Assembly: GCF_001644015.1 (NCBI RefSeq)
Contig: NZ_LUUI01000157.1
Location: 1-48,301 of the forward strand
Direction of reading: 5' to 3'
From: Methylomonas lenta
GTDB lineage: Bacteria > Pseudomonadota > Gammaproteobacteria > Methylococcales > Methylomonadaceae
DNA length: 48,301 nt
How positions within the stretch are numbered: the stretch's first letter is position 1; every line of letters begins with the position of its first letter. The translations under genes were made by a program, and so were the position numbers. Shown here in pieces: positions 25,805 through 34,643 of this stretch. The notes beneath the pieces were generated by a model. The model was not told where the DNA came from. It saw only the letters and a program-made list of their open reading frames with translations, and did no database searches.

Positions 25805-27097
25805 TCAGGTGCTTATTTTCCAGCGCCGGTAAAGCAGTTGCATGACAAAGCCTGTTTGAAGTAAAGCGCAGATTAAAGCGCCTGTAGCCGAGTCAGCCAA
25901 TAGCGGGAAAAATAATGAGGCTAGCCCGGTTTGACCGAGAGCTTTGAATATTCCCGGAATAATTCCGTACAGCAATACGCCTGTTAACAAGCTTAAAGTG
26001 AGTGCTCGCTGTGGATTTTTGCCGTAACAAAAGTAAACATACAATGCGCAATCACGCAGTAAAATTAAAGCCAAAGCCAGTGGATAAAAATGAAATGCCG
26101 AGCTAAATTCGATGAGTGGGTGGCTAGAAAGGCTTAATTGTAATGCTGCTGGTAGCGTCAAAATAAAACTTAGCCACCAGATAGGCAATTCTTCTAAGCC
26201 ACGCTGCCAATTGCCTTGTGAAAAATACATCAGCAGACGCTTAACGCGCATGGCATCGTTACGTTCGACCAAAACGCCGAGGTAAGTCAAACCCGAGCAA
26301 ACTAAAAAAGCCGCTAGCGAAAATGTATAAAAGATGCTGGGTATAAATCCACCGAAATACACCGTCATAAATACACTGAACCCCAGCCAAACCCAGGGCC
26401 TAGTGCGTATCCCCAGTTCTTGCATCATCAGACGATAATTGCCTAGGCCGCACCAGAATATAGCCAGCAACAAGCTCACTTGATGAAACAATTGGCTGTC
26501 AATGGCGCTGGTATACCAATTAGTGTTAGCTAAAGGCCGGTTAAGGGGGGATGGGCTGGCTAATTCAGTTAACCAAGGGGCGATGGCTAAAAATCCCACG
26601 ATAGCAACCAAAAAAATAGAGCTGTTTTTGCTTTGTCCGCGCTGCACAGCCAGCAATCCGAGTAATAAGCCGCCGTTTTGGACGAGTAGCCCAGCGCAAA
26701 TGCTATAAAACAACAAAAGGGGCAGGGTGGCTTGGTTATCGGTAGACAGGCTGTACACTAGTAAACATATCGTTGCGGCGTACCAGACCATTACAGTGCT
26801 GCCGAAAAGTTTGCCCCAAGTCATGCTCCAAGGACCCAGGGCTGATAAGCGTTGTGTATCCCAAGTCCTATCCCGATACTCTTCAACGATGCTATCAATA
26901 GATTGCCGGGCACCCCACAATAGTGTGATGAGCATAAAAAGTATTAAGGCAGTTTGTGTTGTGGCACTGCCTAAGTGATATCCATCGATAAAATAACTTA
27001 AGGTAAAGATACAGCCCAGCACTAAAGGAATGCCAACTAAACGGGCTTGTGAGCACTCTAAATACAGTTGGCGTTGAAATTCCGGATTCAGATTCAT
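25805..27097 (-). CDS. ABC transporter membrane subunit
   Basis: This 430-residue integral membrane protein has roughly ten to twelve hydrophobic helices and no ATPase motif. Its start overlaps the stop of an ABC ATPase gene by 4 nt, so it is very probably the membrane half of an ABC-2-like exporter. It lacks any conserved sequence I recognise, and the substrate is unknown. The short charged N-terminus (residues 1-15) faces the cytoplasm. The last part (about 330-430) has four more helices. The pair does not match LPS, heme or lipoprotein exporters as I remember them. Confidence 0.72.
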   Translation of the reverse strand: MNLNPEFQRQLYLECSQARLVGIPLVLGCIFTLSYFIDGYHLGSATTQTALILFMLITLLWGARQSIDSIVEEYRDRTWDTQRLSALGPWSMTWGKLFGSTVMVWYAATICLLVYSLSTDNQATLPLLLFYSICAGLLVQNGGLLLGLLAVQRGQSKNSSIFLVAIVGFLAIAPWLTELASPSPLNRPLANTNWYTSAIDSQLFHQVSLLLAIFWCGLGNYRLMMQELGIRTRPWVWLGFSVFMTVYFGGFIPSIFYTFSLAAFLVCSGLTYLGVLVERNDAMRVKRLLMYFSQGNWQRGLEELPIWWLSFILTLPAALQLSLSSHPLIEFSSAFHFYPLALALILLRDCALYVYFCYGKNPQRALTLSLLTGVLLYGIIPGIFKALGQTGLASLFFPLLADSATGALICALLQTGFVMQLLYRRWKIST

Positions 27098-28008
27098 GAC
27101 GAATGCCTGATGGTTTGCAGATAAGTATCTTGAAGATTGCTGGTGGCGGGCGCAAATTCGCAGACAGGCAGGTTTAATGCTAGCAATGCTTTTAAAGTAG
27201 CATGCTGTAGCTGTGAATCATCAGCTATTTGCAGTAGCGCCAATTTATTGTGTTCAATATTCAATACAATAATGTCCGGCAGCGATTGAAGTAAGGCGGC
27301 CAGATTGTCAACCGCATGTGCGAGTAGTAATTTGAAAGGCTTGTTAATAGTTGAGTTTTTAACACCCACTTGCTCAACTATTCGTCCTTTGCGCATGACC
27401 AGCATTTCCGTGCAATAGGCTTCCAATTCGGCCAGAATATGGGATGACACTAATAATGTCATGCCCTGGTGCTGTAGCTCCAAAAACAGCTCCGCCAGTT
27501 CGTGTCTGGCTTCCGGATCCAGCCCTGAGGCCGGTTCGTCCAGTAGAACCAGTTTGGGTTTGTGAATAATGGCCTGGGCGATAGCCACGCGTTGCCGTAA
27601 GCCGCGAGAGAGTTCGTTAGGCCGCATATTCAGACGGTCATCGATAGATAAACGATGGCTCACATCAACAATAGCAGCCTCGCAATCCTGATCAGGAATA
27701 CCTTGGGCACGAGCCACAAAATGCAAACATTGCCGAACCGTTAGGCGTTGATAAAGTCCGAAGAAGTCAGATAAATAACCAATCATACGATGGCAATCCC
27801 TTGGCTGTTCCAAGACATCAATGCCAGCAATGTGTATAGAGCCACTGACAGGTTGATCCAATGCCGCCATGCAACGTAGCAAGGTGGTTTTGCCGGCGCC
27901 ATTGGGGCCCACCAGTGCTGTAATACTGCCTTGATTGATGCGAAATGACACCTCATCCAGCGCCCTTAAGCCAGGATACTCAAAAATCAGCTTATCAACT
28001 GTAATCAT
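27094..28008 (-). CDS. ABC transporter ATP-binding protein
   Basis: This 304-residue ATPase of an ABC exporter starts at the ATG at 28008. An upstream GTG at 28083 would add 25 residues unlike the family, so I do not use it. Walker A is GPNGAGKT (34-41), the signature LSRGLRQR (133-140), and Walker B LVLLDEP (153-159), followed by SGLD and the H-loop SSH. The C-terminal 90 residues are an unusual helical extension. Sequence style is like the CcmA/YhbG-type ABC-2 exporters. It overlaps the membrane subunit gene by 4 nt. Confidence 0.92.
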   Translation of the reverse strand: MITVDKLIFEYPGLRALDEVSFRINQGSITALVGPNGAGKTTLLRCMAALDQPVSGSIHIAGIDVLEQPRDCHRMIGYLSDFFGLYQRLTVRQCLHFVARAQGIPDQDCEAAIVDVSHRLSIDDRLNMRPNELSRGLRQRVAIAQAIIHKPKLVLLDEPASGLDPEARHELAELFLELQHQGMTLLVSSHILAELEAYCTEMLVMRKGRIVEQVGVKNSTINKPFKLLLAHAVDNLAALLQSLPDIIVLNIEHNKLALLQIADDSQLQHATLKALLALNLPVCEFAPATSNLQDTYLQTIRHSS

Positions 28009-28306
28009 CTGTGATTGCTCTGTGTATGGAGTGAGTATTGTAGCCTTCAAATATAATTTGCGGATATTTCGCACCATCTGCACACCACATTAGTCCAAGT
28101 TGGTGCAAATATTTCGCTTAAGGGTTAGCGAATCGGCGTTGCTGGGCTGTTGTTGGAAATTTTTGGAACGGTATGCATTTTGCATGCTTATCCATCTGTC
28201 GATAGCTTTTTCTATGCTAGGATTTTTGTGGATCGGAGTCGCTTGGCTGCCTGCAGATCAGGAAACTGTTATCATTTAACTTTTAAAAATACCCAGGAGA
28301 GAGTGA

Positions 28307-29317
28307 ATGCACAACGTCACGTTGATTAAAGGTGATGGTATTGGTCCTTCGATTATGGATGCCGCAGTGGCGGTCATCAATGCAAGCGGCGCAAAAATAA
28401 ACTGGTTGGAAGCCGAAGCCGGCATGTCTGCTTATGAAAAGACTGGGAACCCTTTGCCGGATGCCACCATGCAATCAATTGACGCAACACGAGTCGCTTT
28501 TAAAGGTCCGTTAACTACTATGGTTGGCGAAGGTTTTAGAAGCATCAACGTCGAGCTGCGCAAAAAATACGATCTTTACGCCAATGTACGTCCAGCCAAA
28601 AGCTGGCCAGGTGTTAAAACCCGTTACGAAAACGTAGATATTGTGATCGTGCGTGAAAACACCCAGGGTTTGTATGCGGGACTGGAACATTTTTTAACAC
28701 CGCAAAAAGACATTGCCGAGAGTTTGGCTGTGGTGACTAAAGATAGTTCGGAGCGCATCGTTGAATATGCTTTTAAATATGCCATCGATAACGGTCGCAA
28801 CAAAGTCACGGTCTGCCATAAAGCCAATATTCTTAAATTCACTCAAGGTCTGTTTTTAAATGCCGCGCGTGAAGTAGCCAAAAAATATCCACAGATTGAA
28901 TTCGACGAAAAAATTATCGATGCCGCTTGTATGCACATGGTAATGAAGCCGGAGCAATTCGACGTGGTGGTGACCACCAACATGTTTGGTGACATTTTGT
29001 CTGATTTGACAGCCGGCCTGGTCGGCGGCTTAGGCTTGATTCCGGGTGCCAACATCGGCGCCGATGCAGCCCTTTTTGAAGCCGTACATGGCAGCGCACC
29101 CGATATCGCCGGCAAAAATATCGCCAATCCAACTGCGGTGATGATGGCCGGTGTCATGATGTTGAATCATCTGGGTGAACATGAAGCGGCAACCCGCATG
29201 CTGAATGCGATCGAAAAAGTGGTCAACGAAGGTGTATATGTGACGCCGGATCTGAATCCAAATAGCAGCTGCGGTACCAAGGAAATGGGCCAGGCTATTG
29301 TTGATGCTATGGTTTAA
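28307..29317 (+). CDS. icd: Isocitrate dehydrogenase, NAD-type
   Basis: This enzyme decarboxylates isocitrate to 2-oxoglutarate. The 336 residues are close to the short NAD-dependent isocitrate and isopropylmalate dehydrogenase family. The conserved NMFGDILSDL stretch supplies Mg-binding aspartates, followed by GGLGLIPGANIG. The cofactor loop reads HGSAPDIAGKNIANP; acidic Asp at the position that is Lys344 in E. coli NADP-IDH points to NAD specificity. FRSINVELRK provides the substrate-binding serine and arginine. AGGAGA lies 6 nt before the ATG. acnB follows 82 nt downstream, an arrangement that puts adjacent TCA steps together. Cofactor choice is an inference from one loop. Confidence 0.9.
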   Translation: MHNVTLIKGDGIGPSIMDAAVAVINASGAKINWLEAEAGMSAYEKTGNPLPDATMQSIDATRVAFKGPLTTMVGEGFRSINVELRKKYDLYANVRPAKSWPGVKTRYENVDIVIVRENTQGLYAGLEHFLTPQKDIAESLAVVTKDSSERIVEYAFKYAIDNGRNKVTVCHKANILKFTQGLFLNAAREVAKKYPQIEFDEKIIDAACMHMVMKPEQFDVVVTTNMFGDILSDLTAGLVGGLGLIPGANIGADAALFEAVHGSAPDIAGKNIANPTAVMMAGVMMLNHLGEHEAATRMLNAIEKVVNEGVYVTPDLNPNSSCGTKEMGQAIVDAMV

Positions 29318-29340
29318 CTTAAAAACCAATACTGATTTTA

Positions 29341-29365
29341 GGGTGGATGGTGTTTAAATCCACCC
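29341..29365. promoter_or_regulatory. Short hairpin between icd and acnB
   Basis: The 8-bp arms gggtggat (29341-29348) and atccaccc (29358-29365) surround a 9-nt loop in the 82-nt icd-acnB gap. No T-run directly follows, so full termination is unlikely. It might modulate readthrough or mark processing. Confidence 0.35.
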
Positions 29366-29399
29366 GACACTATTTTCCAAATTCCTCTGGGTTATTCTT

Positions 29400-31958
29400 A
29401 TGTTAGAACAATACCGTAAACATGTTGCCGAACGCGCTGCTGAAGGCATCGTTCCTAAGCCACTGGATGCCGAACAAGTTGCGGCGCTGGTGGAATTATT
29501 GAAACAGCCGCCGGCTGCCGAAGCAGCCTTTATTCTGGATTTGTTGACCAATCGAGTGCCTGCCGGTGTTGATGAAGCGGCTTATGTTAAAGCCGCATTT
29601 TTAGCTGATGTCGCTAAAGGTGTGGCTGTATCGCCTATTGTTTCGCCGCAAAAAGCCACCGAATTATTAGGCACCATGTTGGGTGGCTACAACATCGCTC
29701 CGTTGGTCGAGTTGCTGGATCATGCCGATTTGGCGCCGATTGCGGCCAAGGCCTTGTCACATATCCTGCTGATTTTCGATGCCTTTCACGACGTGCAGGA
29801 AAAAGCCGAAGCGGGTAATGTGTTTGCCAAACAGGTGCTGCAATCCTGGGCGGATGCCGAATGGTTTACCGCCAAACCGGAAGTGCCGGAAAAATTGACG
29901 GTTGCGGTTTTCAAAGTCAGCGGCGAAACCAATACCGACGATTTATCACCGGCACCGGATGCCTGGTCGCGGCCGGATATCCCGTTGCACGCCAAAGCCA
30001 TGCTGAAAATGCCGCGCGAAGGCATTACCAACGCCGAACAACAAATCGACGATCTGAAAACCACAGGCTTTCCGGTGGCTTACGTCGGCGATGTGGTCGG
30101 TACCGGTTCCTCGCGTAAATCCGCCACCAACTCGGTGTTGTGGTTTATGGGCGATGATATTCCGTATATTCCCAACAAACGCGCCGGTGGTGTTTGTATT
30201 GGTAGCAAAATTGCGCCGATATTTTTTAACACCATGGAAGATTCCGGCGCCTTGCCTATCGAGTGTGATGTCAGCGCCATGCAAATGGGCGATGTGATCG
30301 ACATTTATCCCTATCAAGGCGTAGTCAAGCGTCACGGCAGCGACGAGGTGGTGTGCGAATTTCAACTAAAAACCGAAGTCATACTGGATGAAGTGCGCGC
30401 CGGCGGTCGGATTCCGTTGATCATCGGTCGCGGCCTGACCGATAGGGCGCGCAAAGCTTTGGGTCTGCCGGTGTCGACCGTGTTTCGCATCCTGGCGGCG
30501 GTGGCCGACAGCGACAAAGGTTTTACTTTGGCGCAAAAAATGGTCGGCAAGGCTTGCGGTTTGCCGGGCGTGCGTCCGGGCAGTTATTGCGAGCCCCGCA
30601 TGACTACGGTTGGCTCGCAAGATACCACCGGCCCGATGACCCGCGATGAACTGAAAGATTTGGCCTGCTTGGGTTTTTCTGCGGATTTGGTGATGCAGTC
30701 CTTTTGCCACACCGCAGCCTACCCGAAACCGGTCGATGTCACCATGCAACACACCTTGCCGGATTTCATCATGACTCGTGGCGGCGTATCGCTGCGTCCC
30801 GGCGATGGCATCATTCATTCCTGGCTAAACCGCATGCTGTTGCCGGATACGGTGGGCACCGGCGGCGATTCGCATACCCGCTTTCCGATCGGGATTTCCT
30901 TTCCAGCCGGTTCCGGCTTGGTGGCCTTTGCCGCCGCCACCGGCGTGATGCCGTTGGATATGCCGGAATCAGTTTTGGTGCGTTTTAAAGGAACTATGCA
31001 GCCCGGTATTACCTTGCGCGATTTGGTTAATGCAATTCCGTATGCAGCGATTCAGCGCGGTTTATTAACGGTTGCAAAACAGGGTAAGAAGAACGTGTTC
31101 TCCGGACGGATTTTGGAAATCGAAGGACTGCCGGATCTAAAAGTGGAGCAAGCGTTTGAGCTTTCAGATGCTTCCGCTGAACGTTCTGCCGGCGGTTGTA
31201 CTATCAAGCTCAACGAGGCACCGATTCGCGAATACCTTAATTCCAACATTACCTTGTTGAAATGGATGATTGCCGAAGGTTACGGCGATGTGCGCACCAT
31301 TCAGCGTCGCATCAAAGCCATGCAAGAGTGGCTGGAAACGCCAGTGTTGATGCAGGCCGATGCCGATGCCGAATACGCGGAAATCATTGAAATAGACATG
31401 GATCAGATCACCGAGCCGCTGATGGCTTGTCCGAACGATCCGGATGACATAAAACCCTTGTCTGAACTGGCCAATACCAAAATCGATGAAGTGTTTATCG
31501 GTTCCTGTATGACTAATGTCGGTCATTTCCGTGCTGCCGGCAAACTACTGGAAAAAGCAAATGCTTTACCAACCCGTTTATGGGTGGCGCCACCGACCAA
31601 AATGGACCAGGCGCAGTTGGTGGAAGAGGGCTACTACAGCACCTTTGGTAAAGTGGGTGCGCGTACCGAAATGCCGGGTTGTTCCTTGTGCATGGGTAAT
31701 CAGGCGCGGGTGGCGGAAGGTTCGACCGTAGTGTCCACCTCGACCCGCAATTTCCCAAACCGTTTAGGCAATGGCGCCAATGTCTATCTGGCCTCGGCGG
31801 AACTGGCTGCGGTATGTTCGTTGTTGGGTAAAATCCCTACGGTAGAAGAATACATGCAGTATGCGGCGACGATAGATGAAACCAGTGCCGATACCTATCG
31901 CTATCTAAATTTCAATCAGTTGCAAAGCTATCAAGACAAGGCAGATCTAGTCTCATAA
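29400..31958 (+). CDS. acnB: Aconitate hydratase B
   Basis: AcnB converts citrate to isocitrate in the TCA cycle with a [4Fe-4S] cluster. The 852 residues match the AcnB type (E. coli 865), with the AcnB-specific HEAT-like domain first (1-160), the swivel domain (about 165-380), then the catalytic domains. Cluster cysteines are C703 in GSCMTNVGH and C761 and C764 in [17 protein letters not shown] and GGDSHTRFP are also conserved. In E. coli AcnB the apo form binds mRNA and acts as an iron sensor; whether that holds here is unknown. A strong terminator follows the gene. Confidence 0.96.
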   Translation: MLEQYRKHVAERAAEGIVPKPLDAEQVAALVELLKQPPAAEAAFILDLLTNRVPAGVDEAAYVKAAFLADVAKGVAVSPIVSPQKATELLGTMLGGYNIAPLVELLDHADLAPIAAKALSHILLIFDAFHDVQEKAEAGNVFAKQVLQSWADAEWFTAKPEVPEKLTVAVFKVSGETNTDDLSPAPDAWSRPDIPLHAKAMLKMPREGITNAEQQIDDLKTTGFPVAYVGDVVGTGSSRKSATNSVLWFMGDDIPYIPNKRAGGVCIGSKIAPIFFNTMEDSGALPIECDVSAMQMGDVIDIYPYQGVVKRHGSDEVVCEFQLKTEVILDEVRAGGRIPLIIGRGLTDRARKALGLPVSTVFRILAAVADSDKGFTLAQKMVGKACGLPGVRPGSYCEPRMTTVGSQDTTGPMTRDELKDLACLGFSADLVMQSFCHTAAYPKPVDVTMQHTLPDFIMTRGGVSLRPGDGIIHSWLNRMLLPDTVGTGGDSHTRFPIGISFPAGSGLVAFAAATGVMPLDMPESVLVRFKGTMQPGITLRDLVNAIPYAAIQRGLLTVAKQGKKNVFSGRILEIEGLPDLKVEQAFELSDASAERSAGGCTIKLNEAPIREYLNSNITLLKWMIAEGYGDVRTIQRRIKAMQEWLETPVLMQADADAEYAEIIEIDMDQITEPLMACPNDPDDIKPLSELANTKIDEVFIGSCMTNVGHFRAAGKLLEKANALPTRLWVAPPTKMDQAQLVEEGYYSTFGKVGARTEMPGCSLCMGNQARVAEGSTVVSTSTRNFPNRLGNGANVYLASAELAAVCSLLGKIPTVEEYMQYAATIDETSADTYRYLNFNQLQSYQDKADLVS

Positions 31959-31967
31959 ACAACAAGC

Positions 31968-32004
31968 TCCGATTCCCGTTGGCTGGCGGGAATCGGACAA
32001 TTTT
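31968..32004 (+). terminator. Terminator after acnB
   Basis: A perfect 11-bp stem, tccgattcccg (31968-31978) and cgggaatcgga (31987-31997), with an 8-nt loop is followed by CAATTTT. It starts 9 nt after the acnB stop, as expected for a Rho-independent terminator of the icd-acnB transcript. Confidence 0.8.
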
Positions 32005-32048
32005 CGAGAATACTGCTAATCTTATCCAACCTGCAATTTGCACTGAGA

Positions 32049-33179
32049 TTGATCTTGGAAAAAGATATTACAACCGAGCTCTATGTTTTAGAAAACTATC
32101 TGGATGGTATGCTGGACCGTGTTCAACACAACAGCCTAACGCTAAAACGGCTACAGTCTTTTGAAATGCGTTTATTGGGTTTGGACACGTTGGCTGAAAT
32201 TATCGAATATATTTTGAGTGAAACTAAGACGTTGTTCGCTCTGGATATCGTTAGTTTGTGTCTGCAGGATGCCAAAGACGAAATAGCCGATTATTTAACC
32301 AGTGACCATTACCCCTATGAAACTCGGGAAGGTCTGCTATTGACCAAAGATGACAGTGTGTTCAAGCGGGTATTTGATTTTAATCAGCGACCCTTGTTAG
32401 GAATTTATAAGGCTGAAATCTATTCTGCATTTTTCCCTACCGAATCTCTAAGTCCTTCCTCAGTGATATTGGCCCCTTTAATTAGACAAGGTAGATATTT
32501 AGGCTCTTTGAATTTAGGCAGCTATCGGTCAGATCGGTTTATACGCAATATGGCCACTGATTTTATTGAGCATTTGGCATCCGTGATGAGTGTTTGCCTG
32601 GAAAATACCCTGATTATAGAAACCATTCGTCGCACCAGCCTGATTGATCCATTAACAGGTGTCAATAATCGGCGATTTCTGGAACAACGAATAGAAGAAG
32701 AGTTAGCTCGTTGCATGCGTACCAGGTTGCCATTGTCTTGTTTATTTCTGGATATCGATTTTTTTAAACGTATTAACGATAATTTTGGACATCAAGCCGG
32801 TGATCATGTACTGGCTTTAATCGCTGCCTCGATTAAAAAACAACTGCGAAATAATGATGTGTTATCACGTTTTGGTGGAGAGGAGTTCGTGGTTTTGCTT
32901 GCGGAAAGCGACGAAAAAAATGCAGGAGAAATTGCCGAACGGATACGCAGCAACATTGCGGCTTTGGCCGTTGAAATTAATGGTCAAGCTATGCCGGTAA
33001 CAATTTCAATTGGAACGTCTACCTTTGATCCCTGTCAAGCCAGCACAAGTCCTGTTTTGGCAAAAGCCAATGCGTTAATTCAATCTGCTGATGCGGCTTT
33101 ATACGAAGCTAAGCGCGAGGGTAGAAATCGGGTGAAAAATAGTGGGGTGGTTTTAGATAATTTGTTGAAGCAAGCCTGA
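32049..33179 (+). CDS. GGDEF-domain diguanylate cyclase
   Basis: This 376-residue protein makes the second messenger cyclic di-GMP. The N-terminal part (about 30-190) is a DUF484/GAF-like sensor region (RLLGLDTLAEIIEYIL and PLIRQGRYLGSLNLGS). The GGDEF domain covers about 195-370, with GGEEF at 276-280 as the active-site loop and RNND at 267-270 as the inhibitory I-site, exactly five residues before GGEEF. A functional, product-inhibited cyclase is therefore likely. The frame starts with a TTG, and the first ATG is 20 codons later (32109); neither has a good ribosome site. It is a single gene ended by a terminator. Confidence 0.88.
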   Translation: MILEKDITTELYVLENYLDGMLDRVQHNSLTLKRLQSFEMRLLGLDTLAEIIEYILSETKTLFALDIVSLCLQDAKDEIADYLTSDHYPYETREGLLLTKDDSVFKRVFDFNQRPLLGIYKAEIYSAFFPTESLSPSSVILAPLIRQGRYLGSLNLGSYRSDRFIRNMATDFIEHLASVMSVCLENTLIIETIRRTSLIDPLTGVNNRRFLEQRIEEELARCMRTRLPLSCLFLDIDFFKRINDNFGHQAGDHVLALIAASIKKQLRNNDVLSRFGGEEFVVLLAESDEKNAGEIAERIRSNIAALAVEINGQAMPVTISIGTSTFDPCQASTSPVLAKANALIQSADAALYEAKREGRNRVKNSGVVLDNLLKQA

Positions 33180-33180
33180 C

Positions 33181-33224
33181 AGGCCGGAAGCTGCAGGGTG
33201 CAGCTTCATTGGCCCTCTTTTTTT
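33181..33224 (+). terminator. Terminator after the GGDEF gene
   Basis: A 9-bp perfect stem, gaagctgca (33187-33195) and tgcagcttc (33199-33207), with loop ggg is extended by ggcc pairs (33182-33185 with 33211-33214) and followed by CTC and seven T residues (33218-33224). It is a strong Rho-independent terminator for the GGDEF transcript. Its right side overlaps the last codons of the convergent gene that ends at 33206. Confidence 0.82.
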
Positions 33225-33619
33225 CGGATAGAATCGATTATGTCGCTATGCTGACCGTTGATGAAATTAATGATTTCACGGCGGCCTATCTCAGTTGTGA
33301 TGCCTTGTTTCTGTAAAATATTCAATAACTTATCAAACTGTAGGCGCCTTTTTTGGCCCTGGCTGGAATTATCCCGACGCGAATTAAACTCATCCATCAG
33401 CGTTGATCCGCACGCGCAGTTTCTGAAAACCTCAACAATGGCGGTGCCATTGTCTTCTATTGCTTCTTTCAGTGAGCTGCGGCCGTTGGGCATGTTTTGG
33501 GTTTCAGATAAAAATTGATCACTGTTTTTGTACACTTTGCCGCAAACTGAGCATTTTTTGGGAAAAGAAGATTCAAATAAAGCGCTAAGTCCTTGAAAAT
33601 ATTCGTCTGTATTATGCAT
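33206..33619 (-). CDS. Conserved hypothetical protein with Cys motifs
   Basis: This 137-residue protein is not assigned to a named family with confidence. The N-terminal half has a CSVC pair (about 23-26) followed by a second cysteine cluster, CACGSTLMDEF (about 69-79), a pattern suited to binding one zinc ion. The C-terminal 50 residues are charged and helical. It starts 4 nt after the heptosyltransferase gene and so belongs to the unit beginning at 35636, which makes a role in surface sugar handling possible but unproved. Its 3' end lies under the terminator of the opposite gene. Confidence 0.72.
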   Translation of the reverse strand: MHNTDEYFQGLSALFESSFPKKCSVCGKVYKNSDQFLSETQNMPNGRSSLKEAIEDNGTAIVEVFRNCACGSTLMDEFNSRRDNSSQGQKRRLQFDKLLNILQKQGITTEIGRREIINFINGQHSDIIDSIRKKEGQ

Positions 33620-33623
33620 ACGC

Positions 33624-34640
33624 TTAGTTCTCTAATGATAGAAGGCTGTTTAATTCGTCAATAACAGAGCTGGCTCTGATGTTGGTTAAGCAATCAGTAT
33701 GACCTAAGGGGCAAACCCTTTTAAAACAAGGTGAACAGCTTAAGCCGGCATACAGGATTTTGGCTTTATCATTTAATGGTGGGGTAAACGTGGGGTCGGA
33801 AGAGCCATAAATAGCGATTAGATTTTTGCTTAAAGCGCTGGCAACATGCATTAATCCCGAGTCATTACTGACAACAGCATCAACTAGCGATAATAAGTCT
33901 ACAGCTTCGCCAAGACTGGTTTTTCCAGCGAAATCGATACAAGCGTTGTTGGTCAGTTGGTTGATTTCTTCAGTAACGGTTTGGTCTTTGGCCGAGCCTA
34001 AGAGCCAGACTTGCCAGCCCAATTTAATTTGTTGTCTGGCAACTTCAGCGAAGTGCCCCGCAGGCCAGCGTTTTGCTTCACCATATTCGGCACCTGGGCA
34101 TAAAGCCAAAATTTTCCGATTTTCAGATAATTTATATTTTTCTAAGACCTGTTTCTGGCGTTCAGGGTTAATTTTGAAAGCAGGTTTAGGGAAATCTGTC
34201 AGCTTGTTTGTGTTTGATTGAGGTGCTAAAGCGACAAAACGTTGCACTGTTTTGGTCAGTTTGGTTTTATCCAGGCGGTGCGCATCATTTAGCAAACCCC
34301 AGCGAAATTCGCCTACGTAGCCCGTTCTTAAAGGTATGTTGGCGAAAAAAGGCGTCAGCGCAGATTTCCAGGTGTTAGGTAGCAGTATGGCTTGGTCATA
34401 ATGATGTTTTTGTAAGTCCTGACCTAATTTTATGCGGGTTAACAGTCCTAATTTACCGCGTTTGACTGGCATTTCAAAAGCTAATGTAACTTCGGGCATA
34501 TAGCTTAATAATGCCAGTGTTCCTGGCGGTGCAATCACATCAATTTGACAGTCCGGGTGTTGCTGTTTTAAACGGATGAACAGGCTTTGCGCCATCACCA
34601 TATCACCCACCCAGGACGGTGCTACGACTAGAAATCGCAT
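33624..34640 (-). CDS. waaF: Lipopolysaccharide heptosyltransferase, WaaF-like
   Basis: This 338-residue glycosyltransferase family 9 protein belongs to the ADP-heptose:LPS heptosyltransferase group, which attaches inner-core heptoses. It starts with RFLVVAPSWVGDMVMAQSLF, the usual first strand and Gly/Asp motif. The second half has PGAEYGEAKRWP (phosphate and sugar-nucleotide contact) and the loop NDSGLMHVASAL. The late Cys-rich segment CSPCFKRVCPLGHTDC is typical of heptosyltransferase II. Its start is 3 nt after the propeller-like gene and its stop 4 nt before the Cys-motif gene. I call it WaaF, though WaaC cannot be wholly excluded. Confidence 0.87.
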   Translation of the reverse strand: MRFLVVAPSWVGDMVMAQSLFIRLKQQHPDCQIDVIAPPGTLALLSYMPEVTLAFEMPVKRGKLGLLTRIKLGQDLQKHHYDQAILLPNTWKSALTPFFANIPLRTGYVGEFRWGLLNDAHRLDKTKLTKTVQRFVALAPQSNTNKLTDFPKPAFKINPERQKQVLEKYKLSENRKILALCPGAEYGEAKRWPAGHFAEVARQQIKLGWQVWLLGSAKDQTVTEEINQLTNNACIDFAGKTSLGEAVDLLSLVDAVVSNDSGLMHVASALSKNLIAIYGSSDPTFTPPLNDKAKILYAGLSCSPCFKRVCPLGHTDCLTNIRASSVIDELNSLLSLEN

Positions 34641-34643
34641 GTG

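Noticed and set aside
28009-28083. Longer ABC ATPase start at the GTG 28083
   Set aside because: The extra 25 residues have no similarity to the family and the normal N-terminus starts at the ATG 28008.
30366-30818. 150-codon antisense frame within acnB
   Set aside because: Antisense frames are frequent in GC-richer coding DNA. AcnB is complete and this product has no recognisable motif.
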